Shown: positions 16,857 to 26,500 of the stretch, piece after piece | Layout: each line of letters begins with the position of its first letter | How positions within the stretch are numbered: position 1 is the stretch's first letter | Assembly: GCA_964387985.1 (NCBI GenBank) | Contig: CAYLZG010000002.1 | Location: forward strand, 1 to 64,000 | DNA: 64,000 nucleotides | From: JALOOB01 sp964387985 | GTDB lineage: Bacteria; Chloroflexota; Anaerolineae; CG2-30-64-16 | Reading direction: 5' to 3' | The notes under the pieces: model-generated | What the model saw: only the letters and a program-made list of their open reading frames with translations | What the model was told of the DNA's origin: nothing | The model's database searches: none | Program-made: the position numbers and the translations under genes

Positions 16857-18269
16857 TTATTGTGCCAGTTCTCCGAAGCGAGCCGCGATCGCCAGTGCAG
16901 GATCCACCGGCACGTGGGCATGTGCAGTGCCCTTCGGAGTGCTGATAGCCGGCGTGGGCCGCGGCTTCCTGCCCGCGAACTGCGGTAGCCATTCGGATTC
17001 GGCCTCCAGCATTTCCGTCGCCATCTCGCGCGTTTCCTTCAGGGTCAACGTTGCGCTGGTCAATGGATCCATCGCGCAGGCCAGCACAGCCTTCTCCGGG
17101 TCGCCGGTGATTCCAGCCTCCACCGCCAACCGCTGCACGTTGATGTTGGTCATGTTGAGCGCCGCGCATTGGGAAGGCAGATCGCCGACGATCGTCTGGT
17201 GGATGCCCGTGCGGTCCACGTACAGCGGTCCTTCCGCGCAGCAATCCGCAGGCAGATTGGTGATCATGCCGCGATTGATGACGTTCCCGTTCAGCTTGAA
17301 GGTCTTGCCGGTCTCCAGCGCCTCGATGATGTACGAGCCGTATTCGACACTGCGCCGTGGCAGCTCGGTAGGCTGGCCTGCCAGGATATCCTGGCCTTCG
17401 TACTTTTCGGCCACATACTTGCACCAGTTGTAGTATGCGCCTGTCTCACCGCCGAACCCGGGCTCGTCGCAATAGAGATCGAGGGCCTTCTGGTTCTTGC
17501 GGAACCAGGGCACATATTCCGAAAGATGGCCCGTCGATTCGGTCATGAAGTAGCCGAAGTGACGGAAGACTTCCCCGCGAACCTTCTCGTTGATGTAGTA
17601 TTCAGGCTGTTCGAAACGCTCGCGCAGCTTGGGATACAGGTCGACGCCTTTGTGTGACAGCTTGAGGAACCATCCCATGTGGTTGATGCCCGCGCACAAG
17701 TAGTCGATCTCTTCCTTGGGCGTATCGACGTAGCCGGAGATAAGGTCTAGCGTGGTCTGGACGCCGTGACATAAGCCGACGAACTTTACACCCGTCGTTC
17801 CCAGGGTCCAACAGATCGTAGCCATCGGGTTGACGTAGTTGAGCACGTACGCGTCGGGCGCCACTTCCTTAATGTCTTGCGCCATTCCCAGGACGGTTGG
17901 GATGCTGCGCAGTGTACGGAAGATGCCTCCAGGACCCAGCGTATCGCCGATGCACTGATCGACCCCATACTTGTAGGGGATCTTGTAGTCGTACTCGAAG
18001 CCCTGCATGCCGCCCACCTGGAAGGTGGCGATCACATAGTCCGCGCCGTCCAGCGCTTCCCGACGATCTGTGGTTTTCCATACCTTGGCGGGCAGCTTGT
18101 TGTCCGCGATCACACGCCTGGCAAACGCCTCCACCTGCGAAGTACGCTGGGTTGAGGGCGCCATGAGCGCAAATTCCGTCTCCTCCAGACCTGGGGCGCC
18201 CAGTATATCGAGCATCAAGGTCTGGCAGAACACGATACTGCCCGCGCCGATGATCGCAACTTTTGCCAT
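16857..18269 (-). CDS. glycoside hydrolase family 4 (alpha-galactosidase/alpha-glucosidase type)
   Basis: A 470-residue GH4 enzyme with the N-terminal NAD-binding fold (IIGAGSIVF), the metal-binding LCHGVQ motif (Cys167, His168) and GINHMGW (Asn196, His197). GH4 enzymes cleave glycosides by an NAD- and Mn-dependent oxidation-elimination route and act inside the cell. The sequence looks closest to MelA-type alpha-galactosidases, but alpha-glucosidase or alpha-glucuronidase activity cannot be excluded. It follows the importer genes and an intergenic hairpin, so it likely cleaves the imported glycoside. Confidence 0.9.
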   Translation of the reverse strand: MAKVAIIGAGSIVFCQTLMLDILGAPGLEETEFALMAPSTQRTSQVEAFARRVIADNKLPAKVWKTTDRREALDGADYVIATFQVGGMQGFEYDYKIPYKYGVDQCIGDTLGPGGIFRTLRSIPTVLGMAQDIKEVAPDAYVLNYVNPMATICWTLGTTGVKFVGLCHGVQTTLDLISGYVDTPKEEIDYLCAGINHMGWFLKLSHKGVDLYPKLRERFEQPEYYINEKVRGEVFRHFGYFMTESTGHLSEYVPWFRKNQKALDLYCDEPGFGGETGAYYNWCKYVAEKYEGQDILAGQPTELPRRSVEYGSYIIEALETGKTFKLNGNVINRGMITNLPADCCAEGPLYVDRTGIHQTIVGDLPSQCAALNMTNINVQRLAVEAGITGDPEKAVLACAMDPLTSATLTLKETREMATEMLEAESEWLPQFAGRKPRPTPAISTPKGTAHAHVPVDPALAIAARFGELAQ

Positions 18270-18317
18270 TCTTCAACTCTCTCCGATAGAAATCGCCGCG
18301 ACCGTTCCTCTACCAAC

Positions 18318-18350
18318 AAAGGCCTGCAAGGGGCAACCTTGCAGGCCTTT
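18318..18350 (-). terminator. hairpin between binding-protein and GH4 genes (attenuator)
   Basis: A perfect 14-bp inverted repeat (18318-18331 with 18337-18350) with a 5-nt loop. The stem ends in three T residues on the transcript's 3' side, followed by GTTGG. It lies between the binding-protein stop (18438) and the GH4 start (18269). Partial termination or 3'-end protection here would make the binding protein more abundant than downstream enzymes. Confidence 0.75.
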
Positions 18351-18437
18351 GCGATGCGTGCCTAACAAGGATCGGTCTGCTTGCCAGCGAGAGACAACGC
18401 ACTGGCGAACCCGGGAGTGGGTCCGCCAATCTGCTGC

Positions 18438-19595
18438 TTACTGCTGGGTCTTCATGTACTCAGCGAGCTTCGTATCAAAGTCAACGAACATCTGTTCATT
18501 GGCCTTGAACTGCTCCTCGTAATAGGACAGCTGCCACTTGAAGGAATTCGCGGCGCGACCGGTTAGGTAGTTCTGCGTGTTCCACGGAACCGCCTCTCCG
18601 ACGTTGTCCTTGGTGATCACGGCGAAGGGCTTGATCTGCAGGTATTGCACGAAGGGCTCACCCTTGAAGTGCCGCATGATCTGCTGGACCGCCAGGTCAG
18701 CATTCAGCGATGGCGGGTTCGGGACCGTGGCCATCTCCCTGCCGTCCTTCAGCCATTCCCACTCTTCTTCCTTGCCGTTGATGCTGACGACGACCTTGTC
18801 CTTGACACCCAGTTCGTCGAAGACCTGCAGGATCCCGCGGACAGTTTCGCCGTTGGCTCCGAAGATCACGTCAAACTCTTCACCGGAAGCGATCAGGTCC
18901 TGGGCGATGGGGATCGCCTTATCGCTCTGCCACTCGGAGCTCTTGAGGACCTTGCACTCCTCGTTGCCACCTTCGGTCAGGCCCAGGTTGAAGCCGACGA
19001 TCTGGCCCTCTGCTGTGCCCTGCCCCAGGAAACCAGGGATCTGGACGCACTTGGTCTTGGGGTAGTTCTCGGCAACCCATTTACCGAGCTGGTAGCCCAG
19101 GATCACGAAGTTGTCTGTGACGTGGCCGGTTACATCGGTGCCCTCCATGAGCTCGGGCTTGCCGGCGATGAAGAAGATCGGCACCTTGGCGTCGTAGGCC
19201 GCCTTGATGGAGGCCGCGCTGCCGGCCGCGCCTGCGGTGATGACTGCGATTGCGTCAACGCCGCGGGCAACCAGGTCCTGCACGTTGGCCAGTTCCTTCT
19301 CGGGTTTGTAGTCCGAGTTCAGTTCGACGACGTTCATGCCCTCGGCCGCCGCGATCGCTTTAAGCGCATCGCCGAACTGGGCATAGTAGTCGTCCGGGCC
19401 GGCATTGATGAAGCCGATGGTCTTGCCCTTGACAGGGTCTGCTGCTGGAGCTGCAGGGGCGGCTGTTGGAGCTGCCGCCGGGGCCTGGGTCGCCGCGGCC
19501 GGAGCTGCGGGCGCCGCGGTGGGAGCGGGGGCACTGCAGCCTACGACTCCGAGGAGCACTGCAATGACCAGGACGATCGAAAGTGCCTTGTTCAT
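18438..19595 (-). CDS. sugar ABC transporter substrate-binding lipoprotein
   Basis: A 385-residue periplasmic-binding-protein-type lipoprotein: signal segment with lipobox VVGC (Cys20), an Ala/Pro/Gln-rich linker (to about residue 55), then a ribose/galactose-type binding fold (GKTIGFINAGPDDYYAQFGDAL, DAIAVITAGAAGS). It delivers the sugar to the permease and ATPase encoded upstream. The ATG at 19595 has GGAGGAAAG upstream. Linker length and composition are typical of free-living Gram-positive-like or Chloroflexota lipoproteins. Confidence 0.92.
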   Translation of the reverse strand: MNKALSIVLVIAVLLGVVGCSAPAPTAAPAAPAAATQAPAAAPTAAPAAPAADPVKGKTIGFINAGPDDYYAQFGDALKAIAAAEGMNVVELNSDYKPEKELANVQDLVARGVDAIAVITAGAAGSAASIKAAYDAKVPIFFIAGKPELMEGTDVTGHVTDNFVILGYQLGKWVAENYPKTKCVQIPGFLGQGTAEGQIVGFNLGLTEGGNEECKVLKSSEWQSDKAIPIAQDLIASGEEFDVIFGANGETVRGILQVFDELGVKDKVVVSINGKEEEWEWLKDGREMATVPNPPSLNADLAVQQIMRHFKGEPFVQYLQIKPFAVITKDNVGEAVPWNTQNYLTGRAANSFKWQLSYYEEQFKANEQMFVDFDTKLAEYMKTQQ

Positions 19596-19636
19596 GTGAC
19601 CTTTCCTCCCTATGGTTTCTTGGTGCTTCAATCTGC

Positions 19637-20701
19637 CTACGCACGCACCGATGCGTTATCTATCTCAGCGGTCGCTTCTTTCCTCTCTGCCAACACCGTG
19701 GAGGAGGTTCGCACACCGCTAAAATAACTGAGTAAGACCGCGACGAGGATCAGTCCGCCGCGCATGATGTACTGCCAGTGTGGGCTTACGCCCAAGATGT
19801 TGAGTGCATTGGAGATGACCCCCAGCAGCAGGACGCCGATGAAGGTCCCCCAGATATTGCCTTTCCCGCCGCTAAGAGCAACGCCGCCGACAACGACTGC
19901 GGCGATCACATCGATCTCCTTACCCTCGCCCATCAACGGTCCTCCTACGCCTGTCCTGGACATCAACGCCAGGGTGGCGATAGCGACAAATAGACCGTTT
20001 AGGCCGTACAAGAGAAGCTTGAAGTTCTTGACGTTAATGCCGGCCAGGTAGGCCGCGTTCTCATTGCCGCCTACCGCGTACACCCGGCGGCCGAACTTCG
20101 TGTACTTCAATGCCAACCACATGATGATCGACAGGAGGATCAGCAGGAACACCGGGAGGCCGAGCCTCAGGTCCTGCGTGATATTGAGGTACGTCTGTCC
20201 AATGAACGTGAACTTGCCGGTGATGGTGATCTCGCGCCCATTGGTGATGAGGTAGGTGAATCCCTTGTAAATGGTCATAAATGCAAGCGACACGATGAAT
20301 GGTTCCAGTTTGGTCCGGGAGATGATCAGACCCATGATCAACTGGAAGATGATAGCTACTGAGACAGCCGTCACAACCATGGCCGGTTCGCTGAAGCCGG
20401 CGGATCGGATCAAATAGGCTGCCCCCGTGCCGATGAAACACATCATCTGCCCGACGGATAGATCGATGCCGCCGGAGATCATGATCAGGGTCATGCCGAT
20501 GGCAAGGATGCCTGTGGTGGAGATCTGCAGCAAGACGTTGGAGATGTTCATCGGCTTGACAAACGCCACCCTGGACAGATTTCCGTCTCTGACGACCAAG
20601 TATTCGACGAAAAACACGGCGACAAGAATGGCCACAAGCACCAACAAGGTCGGTGTGTTCTCCTGCCTCATCATGCGCCGCCAGTTGTTGCTGGTCCTCA
20701 T
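19637..20701 (-). CDS. RbsC-type sugar ABC transporter permease
   Basis: A 354-residue integral membrane protein with about nine to ten hydrophobic segments and the BPD_transp_2 signatures GMTLIMISGGIDLSVG and VGGVALSGGKGNIWGT. This is the ribose/galactose/autoinducer-type permease. Its ATG overlaps the stop of the ATPase gene (ATGA, 20698-20701), showing translational coupling. It forms one importer with the neighbouring ATPase and binding protein. Confidence 0.93.
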   Translation of the reverse strand: MRTSNNWRRMMRQENTPTLLVLVAILVAVFFVEYLVVRDGNLSRVAFVKPMNISNVLLQISTTGILAIGMTLIMISGGIDLSVGQMMCFIGTGAAYLIRSAGFSEPAMVVTAVSVAIIFQLIMGLIISRTKLEPFIVSLAFMTIYKGFTYLITNGREITITGKFTFIGQTYLNITQDLRLGLPVFLLILLSIIMWLALKYTKFGRRVYAVGGNENAAYLAGINVKNFKLLLYGLNGLFVAIATLALMSRTGVGGPLMGEGKEIDVIAAVVVGGVALSGGKGNIWGTFIGVLLLGVISNALNILGVSPHWQYIMRGGLILVAVLLSYFSGVRTSSTVLAERKEATAEIDNASVRA

Positions 20702-22185
20702 AGAACATTCCCTCCAATCGAGTACTTCAGGATGTTTTCTTCGGTGATCTCGTCTTTCGGCACTTCGGCGGCGATGCGGCCATCGCGCATGACCATAACC
20801 CGATCACTCATGGAAATGAGTTCCGGCATGTCGGAGGAGATCATGATGATGGCCTTGTTCTGCAGGAGCAACTCAATCATCAGCTTGTAGATCTCCTCCT
20901 TTGCACCCACGTCGATGCCGCGGGTAGGCTCGTCGAAGATGAAAATGTCAGCTTGCGCGGCAAACCACTTTCCCAGAACGACCTTCTGCTGGTTACCTCC
21001 CGAGAGGAACAGGGCCTTCTGGAATACGCTGGGAGTGACGATCTTAAGCGTGTCGATATATCTCTGAGACACATTCACATCTTCTGATGGGATTGCAAAG
21101 GGTGAGGCCGAGCGAGCATAACTGGCAATCGGGATATTCTTGTCGAGGGAATGTTCTAGGAAGAGACCCGTCGATTGCCGGTCTTCGGTGATGTAACACA
21201 TACCGTGCAGGATGGCCGCCAGAGGAGAGCTCATCCGAACCTTCTCGCCTCGGACGAAGAACTCTCCAGAAGTAGCCTTCTTGACACCGAACAGCAAGTC
21301 GGCGAGTTCGGTCCTTCCCGACCCAACCATGCCGGCAATCCCCAAAATTTCGCCGCGATGCACCCTGAGAGAGGCGTCGCTGACCCCGTTACCGCTGACG
21401 TTCCTGACCTCGAAGACCACATCGCCGATAGGCGCCTGTTGTCGTTGGTAGAAGAGAGACACATCCCGGCCGACCATGTCATGAATAAGGATCTGTTCGG
21501 TCAGGCCTTCTGCATCGTAGGTGTTGATGAGGCGTCCGTCTCGAATGACGGTGACCCGGTCTGCGATCCTGAAGACTTCCTCGATGTGGTGGGAGATATA
21601 GATGATGCTCAGACCGCCCTCTGCCAGCTTCTTGATGACACTGAGGAGGTGGTCTATCTCGGTCTGGCTGAATGACGCCGTGGGTTCGTCCAGGATGATG
21701 ACTTTGGACTCCTGGATCAATGCCTTAGCGATTTCGACCGTCTTCTGCCCGCCGCTGCCCAGGTTCCCCACGATATCGTCAGGGGAGATGTTGGAATGCA
21801 GGTACTCCATCACTTCCCGTGTCTTTGCGACCATGCGGGGTCGATCGATCACGATTCCCTTGGTGATTTCTCTGCCGGCAAATACGTTTTCGGTCACGGA
21901 TAACAGCGGGAAGAGGGTATGCTCCTGGTATATCGTCTGGATGCCCAGTTCCATCGCGGCGTGGGGGGTGAGCACCACCTTCTTCCCCTCGATGGAGATC
22001 TCTCCTTTATCAGGCGCGTAGGCGCCGGAGAACATCTTGATCAAGGTCGATTTGCCTGCGCCGTTTTCTCCGCAGATACAGTGTATCTCCCCCTTTCGCA
22101 GGTCGAAGTTGAAATCCTCAAAGACTCGTACGCCTGGAAAGGATTTGCTGATGCCCTTCATCTCAAGGATCAGTTCTTCGGGCAT
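20698..22185 (-). CDS. RbsA/MglA-type sugar ABC transporter ATPase
   Basis: A 495-residue protein with two ABC domains. The first has a good Walker A (GENGAGKST) and signature NLGSGGQKT. The second has a degenerate P-loop (GMVGSGRTE), as usual in RbsA/MglA, and signature LSGGNQQKV. It energises carbohydrate import. The ATG at 22185 has AGGAG upstream; the longer frame to 22284 has no family similarity. Confidence 0.93.
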   Translation of the reverse strand: MPEELILEMKGISKSFPGVRVFEDFNFDLRKGEIHCICGENGAGKSTLIKMFSGAYAPDKGEISIEGKKVVLTPHAAMELGIQTIYQEHTLFPLLSVTENVFAGREITKGIVIDRPRMVAKTREVMEYLHSNISPDDIVGNLGSGGQKTVEIAKALIQESKVIILDEPTASFSQTEIDHLLSVIKKLAEGGLSIIYISHHIEEVFRIADRVTVIRDGRLINTYDAEGLTEQILIHDMVGRDVSLFYQRQQAPIGDVVFEVRNVSGNGVSDASLRVHRGEILGIAGMVGSGRTELADLLFGVKKATSGEFFVRGEKVRMSSPLAAILHGMCYITEDRQSTGLFLEHSLDKNIPIASYARSASPFAIPSEDVNVSQRYIDTLKIVTPSVFQKALFLSGGNQQKVVLGKWFAAQADIFIFDEPTRGIDVGAKEEIYKLMIELLLQNKAIIMISSDMPELISMSDRVMVMRDGRIAAEVPKDEITEENILKYSIGGNVL

Positions 22186-22255
22186 GGCACGCTCCTGCGG
22201 CTCTGTGTTCGGTCTGCTTCTTCGTATTTCAGCAGCAGTCATCGGGGGTCTATCC

Positions 22256-22654
22256 TCACTGTTTGGGCTGGCCGCGGTCAGCAATCTGAGGATGCTCGTC
22301 CACGAGCTCCATGGTGATGTGGGTCAAATCGTCCAGATCAAACGGGAAATTAAGATATGTGATTCTGTCGTCGGACTCCGGCCTCGATGGTTGTTCCGAA
22401 ATGACGAGCACCGGGACTCGCCCCACGCAATCGCCGAGCGATGCCCGTGATAACACTGACACTAAGTCGTTGATCGGTGATATGGAGGCGACGATGATCA
22501 GGTCGGATTCATCCGTGACCGGGTTGGCATCTGGCCGGGCTGGCAGGCCTGCTGCAAGCCGGACTACGTGCACATGCGGGAGGACGCTGAGTTTCAGCTG
22601 AATTGCTGAATACAGCGCGTCGTAGTCGCAGAGGACTGAAATGAGTGTGCGCAT
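22256..22654 (-). CDS. small receiver-like protein of unknown function
   Basis: About 132 residues from an ATG at 22654. The pattern of short beta strands (LISVLCDYDAL, VHVVRLA, DLIIVAS, VPVLVIS, ITYLNFPF) resembles a response-regulator receiver fold, and the end of the protein (NFPFDLDDL) sits where KPF would be. The aspartate expected for phosphorylation after strand 3 is missing (IIVASIS). It lies between the two-component genes and the importer, and is the first gene after the candidate promoter at 22738-22746. It may be a degenerate receiver or an adaptor; the function is unknown. Confidence 0.6.
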   Translation of the reverse strand: MRTLISVLCDYDALYSAIQLKLSVLPHVHVVRLAAGLPARPDANPVTDESDLIIVASISPINDLVSVLSRASLGDCVGRVPVLVISEQPSRPESDDRITYLNFPFDLDDLTHITMELVDEHPQIADRGQPKQ

Positions 22655-22713
22655 CACGTCTGTCGTCGTTGCCAAGATGTGCTGTGCCCCAAAGTGTTGA
22701 AGTGAGAAGCCGC

Positions 22714-22730
22714 GTCTTCAGCCTGAAGAC
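22714..22730. promoter_or_regulatory. perfect 17-bp palindrome near the importer transcription start
   Basis: GTCTTCAG at 22714-22721 and CTGAAGAC at 22723-22730 are exact inverted copies around a single central base. On the minus strand the palindrome covers about +1 to +17 relative to the candidate promoter at 22738-22746. It could be a repressor operator or a 5'-UTR hairpin. Confidence 0.5.
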
Positions 22731-22737
22731 ATCGGTG

Positions 22738-22803
22738 AGTATATCACCTCGATGTTCCAATTCTGTCACAAAGCTGCACGGAGTCATTCCAAGAGCGTTC
22801 CAA
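22738..22803 (-). promoter_or_regulatory. candidate regulated promoter of the importer operon
   Basis: On the minus strand an extended -10 (TGATATACT, 22738-22746) has no good -35. Upstream are three direct copies of TTGGAA (complement TTCCAA at 22755-22760, 22787-22792 and 22798-22803). Their spacings of 32 and 11 bp place all copies on one face of the helix. This fits activation by a dimeric OmpR-type regulator such as the one encoded immediately upstream. Confidence 0.5.
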
Positions 22804-22885
22804 AGTAAACCGCCAGGCTGCCTATCCAATCAAGGCGTGCGGCAGGATGGCGGTCATTCTCGGGCGCGTGGGTGCCTGTCTGAGC

Positions 22886-23581
22886 CTACTCGGGCGGCAG
22901 GAATATGTAGCCCATGCCCGATCGCGTGTGGATGAACTTGGGGTTGCTTGGATCGGTTTCGATCTTTCTGCGCAGCCGGTGGATGGCCTGCCGGATCAAC
23001 CTGTCGGCTTCTTCATATTCTGGTCCCCAAACCTTCTCGGTCAGGTAGGCCGGAACCAGGACGCGGCCCGGCTGCTTGACCAGCTCGCACAGCAAGCGGT
23101 ATTCGGTGGGTGTTAGGGTGACTTCCTCGCCGCGCACGAACACGCGCTGTTTTGCCAGATCCACACGGAGTTCGCCGGCCTCGAAACAGGCATCCGATTG
23201 CGGCGCTTCGGTTAACTCGGCCCGGCGCAGTGCGGCGCGCACGCGCGCCAGAAGTTCAGGCACGCTGAAAGGCTTTGTCACGTAGTCGTCCGCGCCCGAG
23301 TCCAGGCCCAGCACCTTATCGGCTTCCTCCGCCATTGCCGTGATCATGATGATCGGCATCGTGGAGAACTCCCGGATGCGCCGGCACGCCTCGTAGCCGT
23401 TCATGACAGGCATCTTGATATCCAACAGGACCAGGTCGGGCTGCATATCCGCTGCCAGCTGCACAGCCTGTTGTCCGTCTGATGCGGTGATTACTTCGTA
23501 GTTTCTGGCTTCCAGGTTGGTTCGGATGGCCCAGACGTACCGGGGCTCATCCTCTGCCACCAGAATGCGGGTTTTCCTCAT
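22886..23581 (-). CDS. OmpR/PhoB-family response regulator
   Basis: A 231-residue response regulator. The N-terminal receiver has the acidic pocket (EDE at 10-12), phospho-acceptor Asp54 (LLDIKMP) and KPF. The C-terminal winged helix reads LTPTEYRLLCEL... and ends GMGYIF. Its ATG overlaps the stop of the histidine kinase gene (ATGA), so the two are a pair. The likely target is the promoter just downstream, at 22738-22803, controlling sugar import; this is inference from position. Confidence 0.95.
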   Translation of the reverse strand: MRKTRILVAEDEPRYVWAIRTNLEARNYEVITASDGQQAVQLAADMQPDLVLLDIKMPVMNGYEACRRIREFSTMPIIMITAMAEEADKVLGLDSGADDYVTKPFSVPELLARVRAALRRAELTEAPQSDACFEAGELRVDLAKQRVFVRGEEVTLTPTEYRLLCELVKQPGRVLVPAYLTEKVWGPEYEEADRLIRQAIHRLRRKIETDPSNPKFIHTRSGMGYIFLPPE

Positions 23582-26500
23582 CTTGCTTCCTCACGCGCAA
23601 AGACCGGCAGCACAAGGCAGAAGGTGCTGCCCGCCCCGGGTTGGCTTTCGACCCAAATGCGTCCGCCGTGGGCCTCTACGATGCCCTTGCAGACGGCAAG
23701 CCCTAACCCCGCTCCCCTCATGCGCCGGGTCAGCTCGTTCTCGACACGGTGGAATCGAGCGAAGACCCTGTCCCATTCATCGGCCGGAATGCCAATGCCT
23801 TCATCGCTGACGGCAAGGTAGATCTGTTGATCGTCTTGATGCGCCTGTACGGTGATCTTACCGCCATCAGGGGAGTATTTGATAGCGTTATCCAGTAGAT
23901 TCCGCAGCACCTGCTCGATGCGCTTGGCGTCTACGGAAGCCAGCAGGGACGCGGGATTAAGTTCACTGACGAGGCGGTGCCGGTCTGAGAGGGCTTCCAT
24001 CGAGGAGATGGTGTTGCGGATCAGCTGGCCCAGCTCGGTGGGCTGTCTCTCGAGGTGCAGGCGTCCACTCTCGATGCGGCCCAGATCCAGCAGGTGTTCG
24101 ACGATTCTCTCGAGCTTGGTTGTCTCGTCGGTGATGCTGTACAGGAATTTCAGTTGCGTTTCGCGATCGAATTCCGCGTCATCCATTAGCAAGGATGAGG
24201 CGGAAATCTTGATCAGGCCCAACGGCGTCCTGAGTTCATGCGAGACATTGGCAATCAGCTCCGACCGGAGGCGATCAACCTCGCGTAGGATCTGCACTTC
24301 GGCAGCCTGGTGAGCCAATCGCGCATTTTCGACGGCGATGCCAATCTGATGCCCGATGGTGGCGAGAAGTGGGAGACGGTTCGAGCCGAGAGAATGGGAG
24401 CTGTAGCTGATGCCGCCAAGGATGCCCAGCACTTTGTCCTTGGATTGAATGGGAACGCCGGTGAGCGTAAACGTCGTTTCTGGCTGCAAAGCCTCGATCT
24501 TGTGCCGGACGATCTCCAGGATTTCCTCGATTCGGATGATTGGAACGTCATCAGACCTCTTGCTTGGCGGACTCTCAGATAGCCTGATCCGCGTCATCAT
24601 GTCACAGGCCCGTTGTGGAATACCTTGCTGAGCAGCCAGCGTGAGGGTGTAACCCTCATCATCCAGGAGCTGCACCCAGCCACCCTCCAGATCCAAAACC
24701 TTCATGGCTCGATCCAGAGTGTCATTCAGGATTTGATCCAGGCCGGTGGATTGACCGATGGTCGTCGCAATCATGTTGAGAGCAGCCAGGTCTTCGCTGC
24801 GTCTCTGAATCTCCTCCTCTGCCCGCCTGCGTTCGGCTATCTCGGCCTGAAGCGCCTCGTTAGCGCTGAGCAGCTCGGCGGTGCGCTCCTGGACTCGCGA
24901 CTCCAGCTCGTCATGGGCCTTCCGAAGCGCTTCTTCGGCGCGCTTGCGCTCGGTGATGTCCTCTGAGATGCCCAACAGGTACTGCGTCCTTCCGTCAGTA
25001 TCAAGGATCGGGACTTTCAGCGTGTGGAGTGTACGTATACCTTGATGACGCGTCTGGATTGGCTCTTCGGGGAAGTCAGTCAATTTCCTGTCAGCCAGGA
25101 CCTGGCGGTCTTGCGCCACGAAGTACTCAGCCTGTTCTTTGGGAAACAGGTCATAGTCGGTCTTGCCGATTGTATCCTCGTTGGAAATTCCGATGAGTTC
25201 GGCGCCGGCCTTGTTAAGGCGCACGAATCGAAGATCCCTCGCATCTTTGACGAAAATCATGATGGGGATGTTTTCGACTACCGAGTCGAGGAAGGCCTGC
25301 GTGCTCTTGGCTTCTTCCTCGGCGTGCTTGCGCTCAGTGATATCCTCGGAAATCCCCACCAGGTACTGCGGTCTGCCTTCCGCATCCAGAATAGGAACCT
25401 TGAGCGTGTGCAGTATTCTGGTTCCCTTGTGCCGGGTGTGAATGGGTTCTTCCTGCGTTTCTACCAGCTTCCCGCCGCTCAGGGCCTCACGGTCTCTGGC
25501 GTGAAAGAAGTCAGCTTCCTCACGGGGGAAGAAATCGTGGTCGGTCTTGCTCAGCATCGCTTCGCGCGGATAGCCTACGGTCTCTTCACCGGCACGATTC
25601 CACAGCACCCACTTCAGATCCTTGGCCTCCTTGACGAAGATCATGATAGGGATGTTTTCGACCACCGAATCCAGAAAGGCCCGCGTTCGGCTGGCTTCCT
25701 CCTCGGCCTGCTTGCGTTCGGTGATGTCTTCAGAGATGCCTACCAGGTACTGCGGTCTGCCTTCAGCATCCAGGATAGGCACCTTGCGCGTATGCAAGAT
25801 CCGGACCCCTTTGTGCCGGGTATGCACGAGTTCTTCAGGCGTGTCCACCAACTTGCCGCTTCTCAGGGCCTCGCGATCCCGGCTGGTGAAGAAATCAGCC
25901 TCCTCAAAAGGAAAGACATCATAGTCAGTCTTTCCGATCAACTCCTCTGGGGATAGGCCAATCGTCTCCGCTCCCGCCCTATTCCAACGCACCCAGCGCA
26001 AGTCCCCGGCTTCCTTGACGAAAAACATCATCGGGATGTTCTCAACCACCGAATTCAGGAACGCAGTAGTCTCTTCTAACTGCCTGGCGTGTCTGGCCAG
26101 CGCTTCTTCGGCTTGCTTGTGCTCGGCGAAGAGGCGCGCGTTCTCGATGGCATTGGCCAGCTGATCGACCATGGTCTGCAGGGTGGTGATGTCCTCGTCG
26201 GTGAAGGAGTTCGACTGGGAGGACTGTATCGTCATGGCGCCGATGGCTTCCCCCCGGCTGATGAGGGGCAGCGCCAGCTTGGAGCGCGTCTCCGGCAGCA
26301 GCGGGTTCTTGAGCCTGGCTGCGTCCTCGCTCACATCCTCCGTCAGCCGGTGCTGCCTGTTTGCGATGCACCAGCCGACCATGGTGTCACCCCCCACCTC
26401 GATTCTCCGCCCCTGCGCCACCATCTGGCGGCCCGCCTCGCCCGTGGCCGCCCGCAGCCTTGCCCATTTTCGCGTCTCGTCGGTCCGATCTACCAGGTAA

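Noticed and set aside
16834..17424. N-terminal extension of the cupin gene
   Set aside because: It overlaps the GH4 gene in another frame, is Arg/His/Gly-rich without family similarity, and the ATG at 16833 has a ribosome-binding site.
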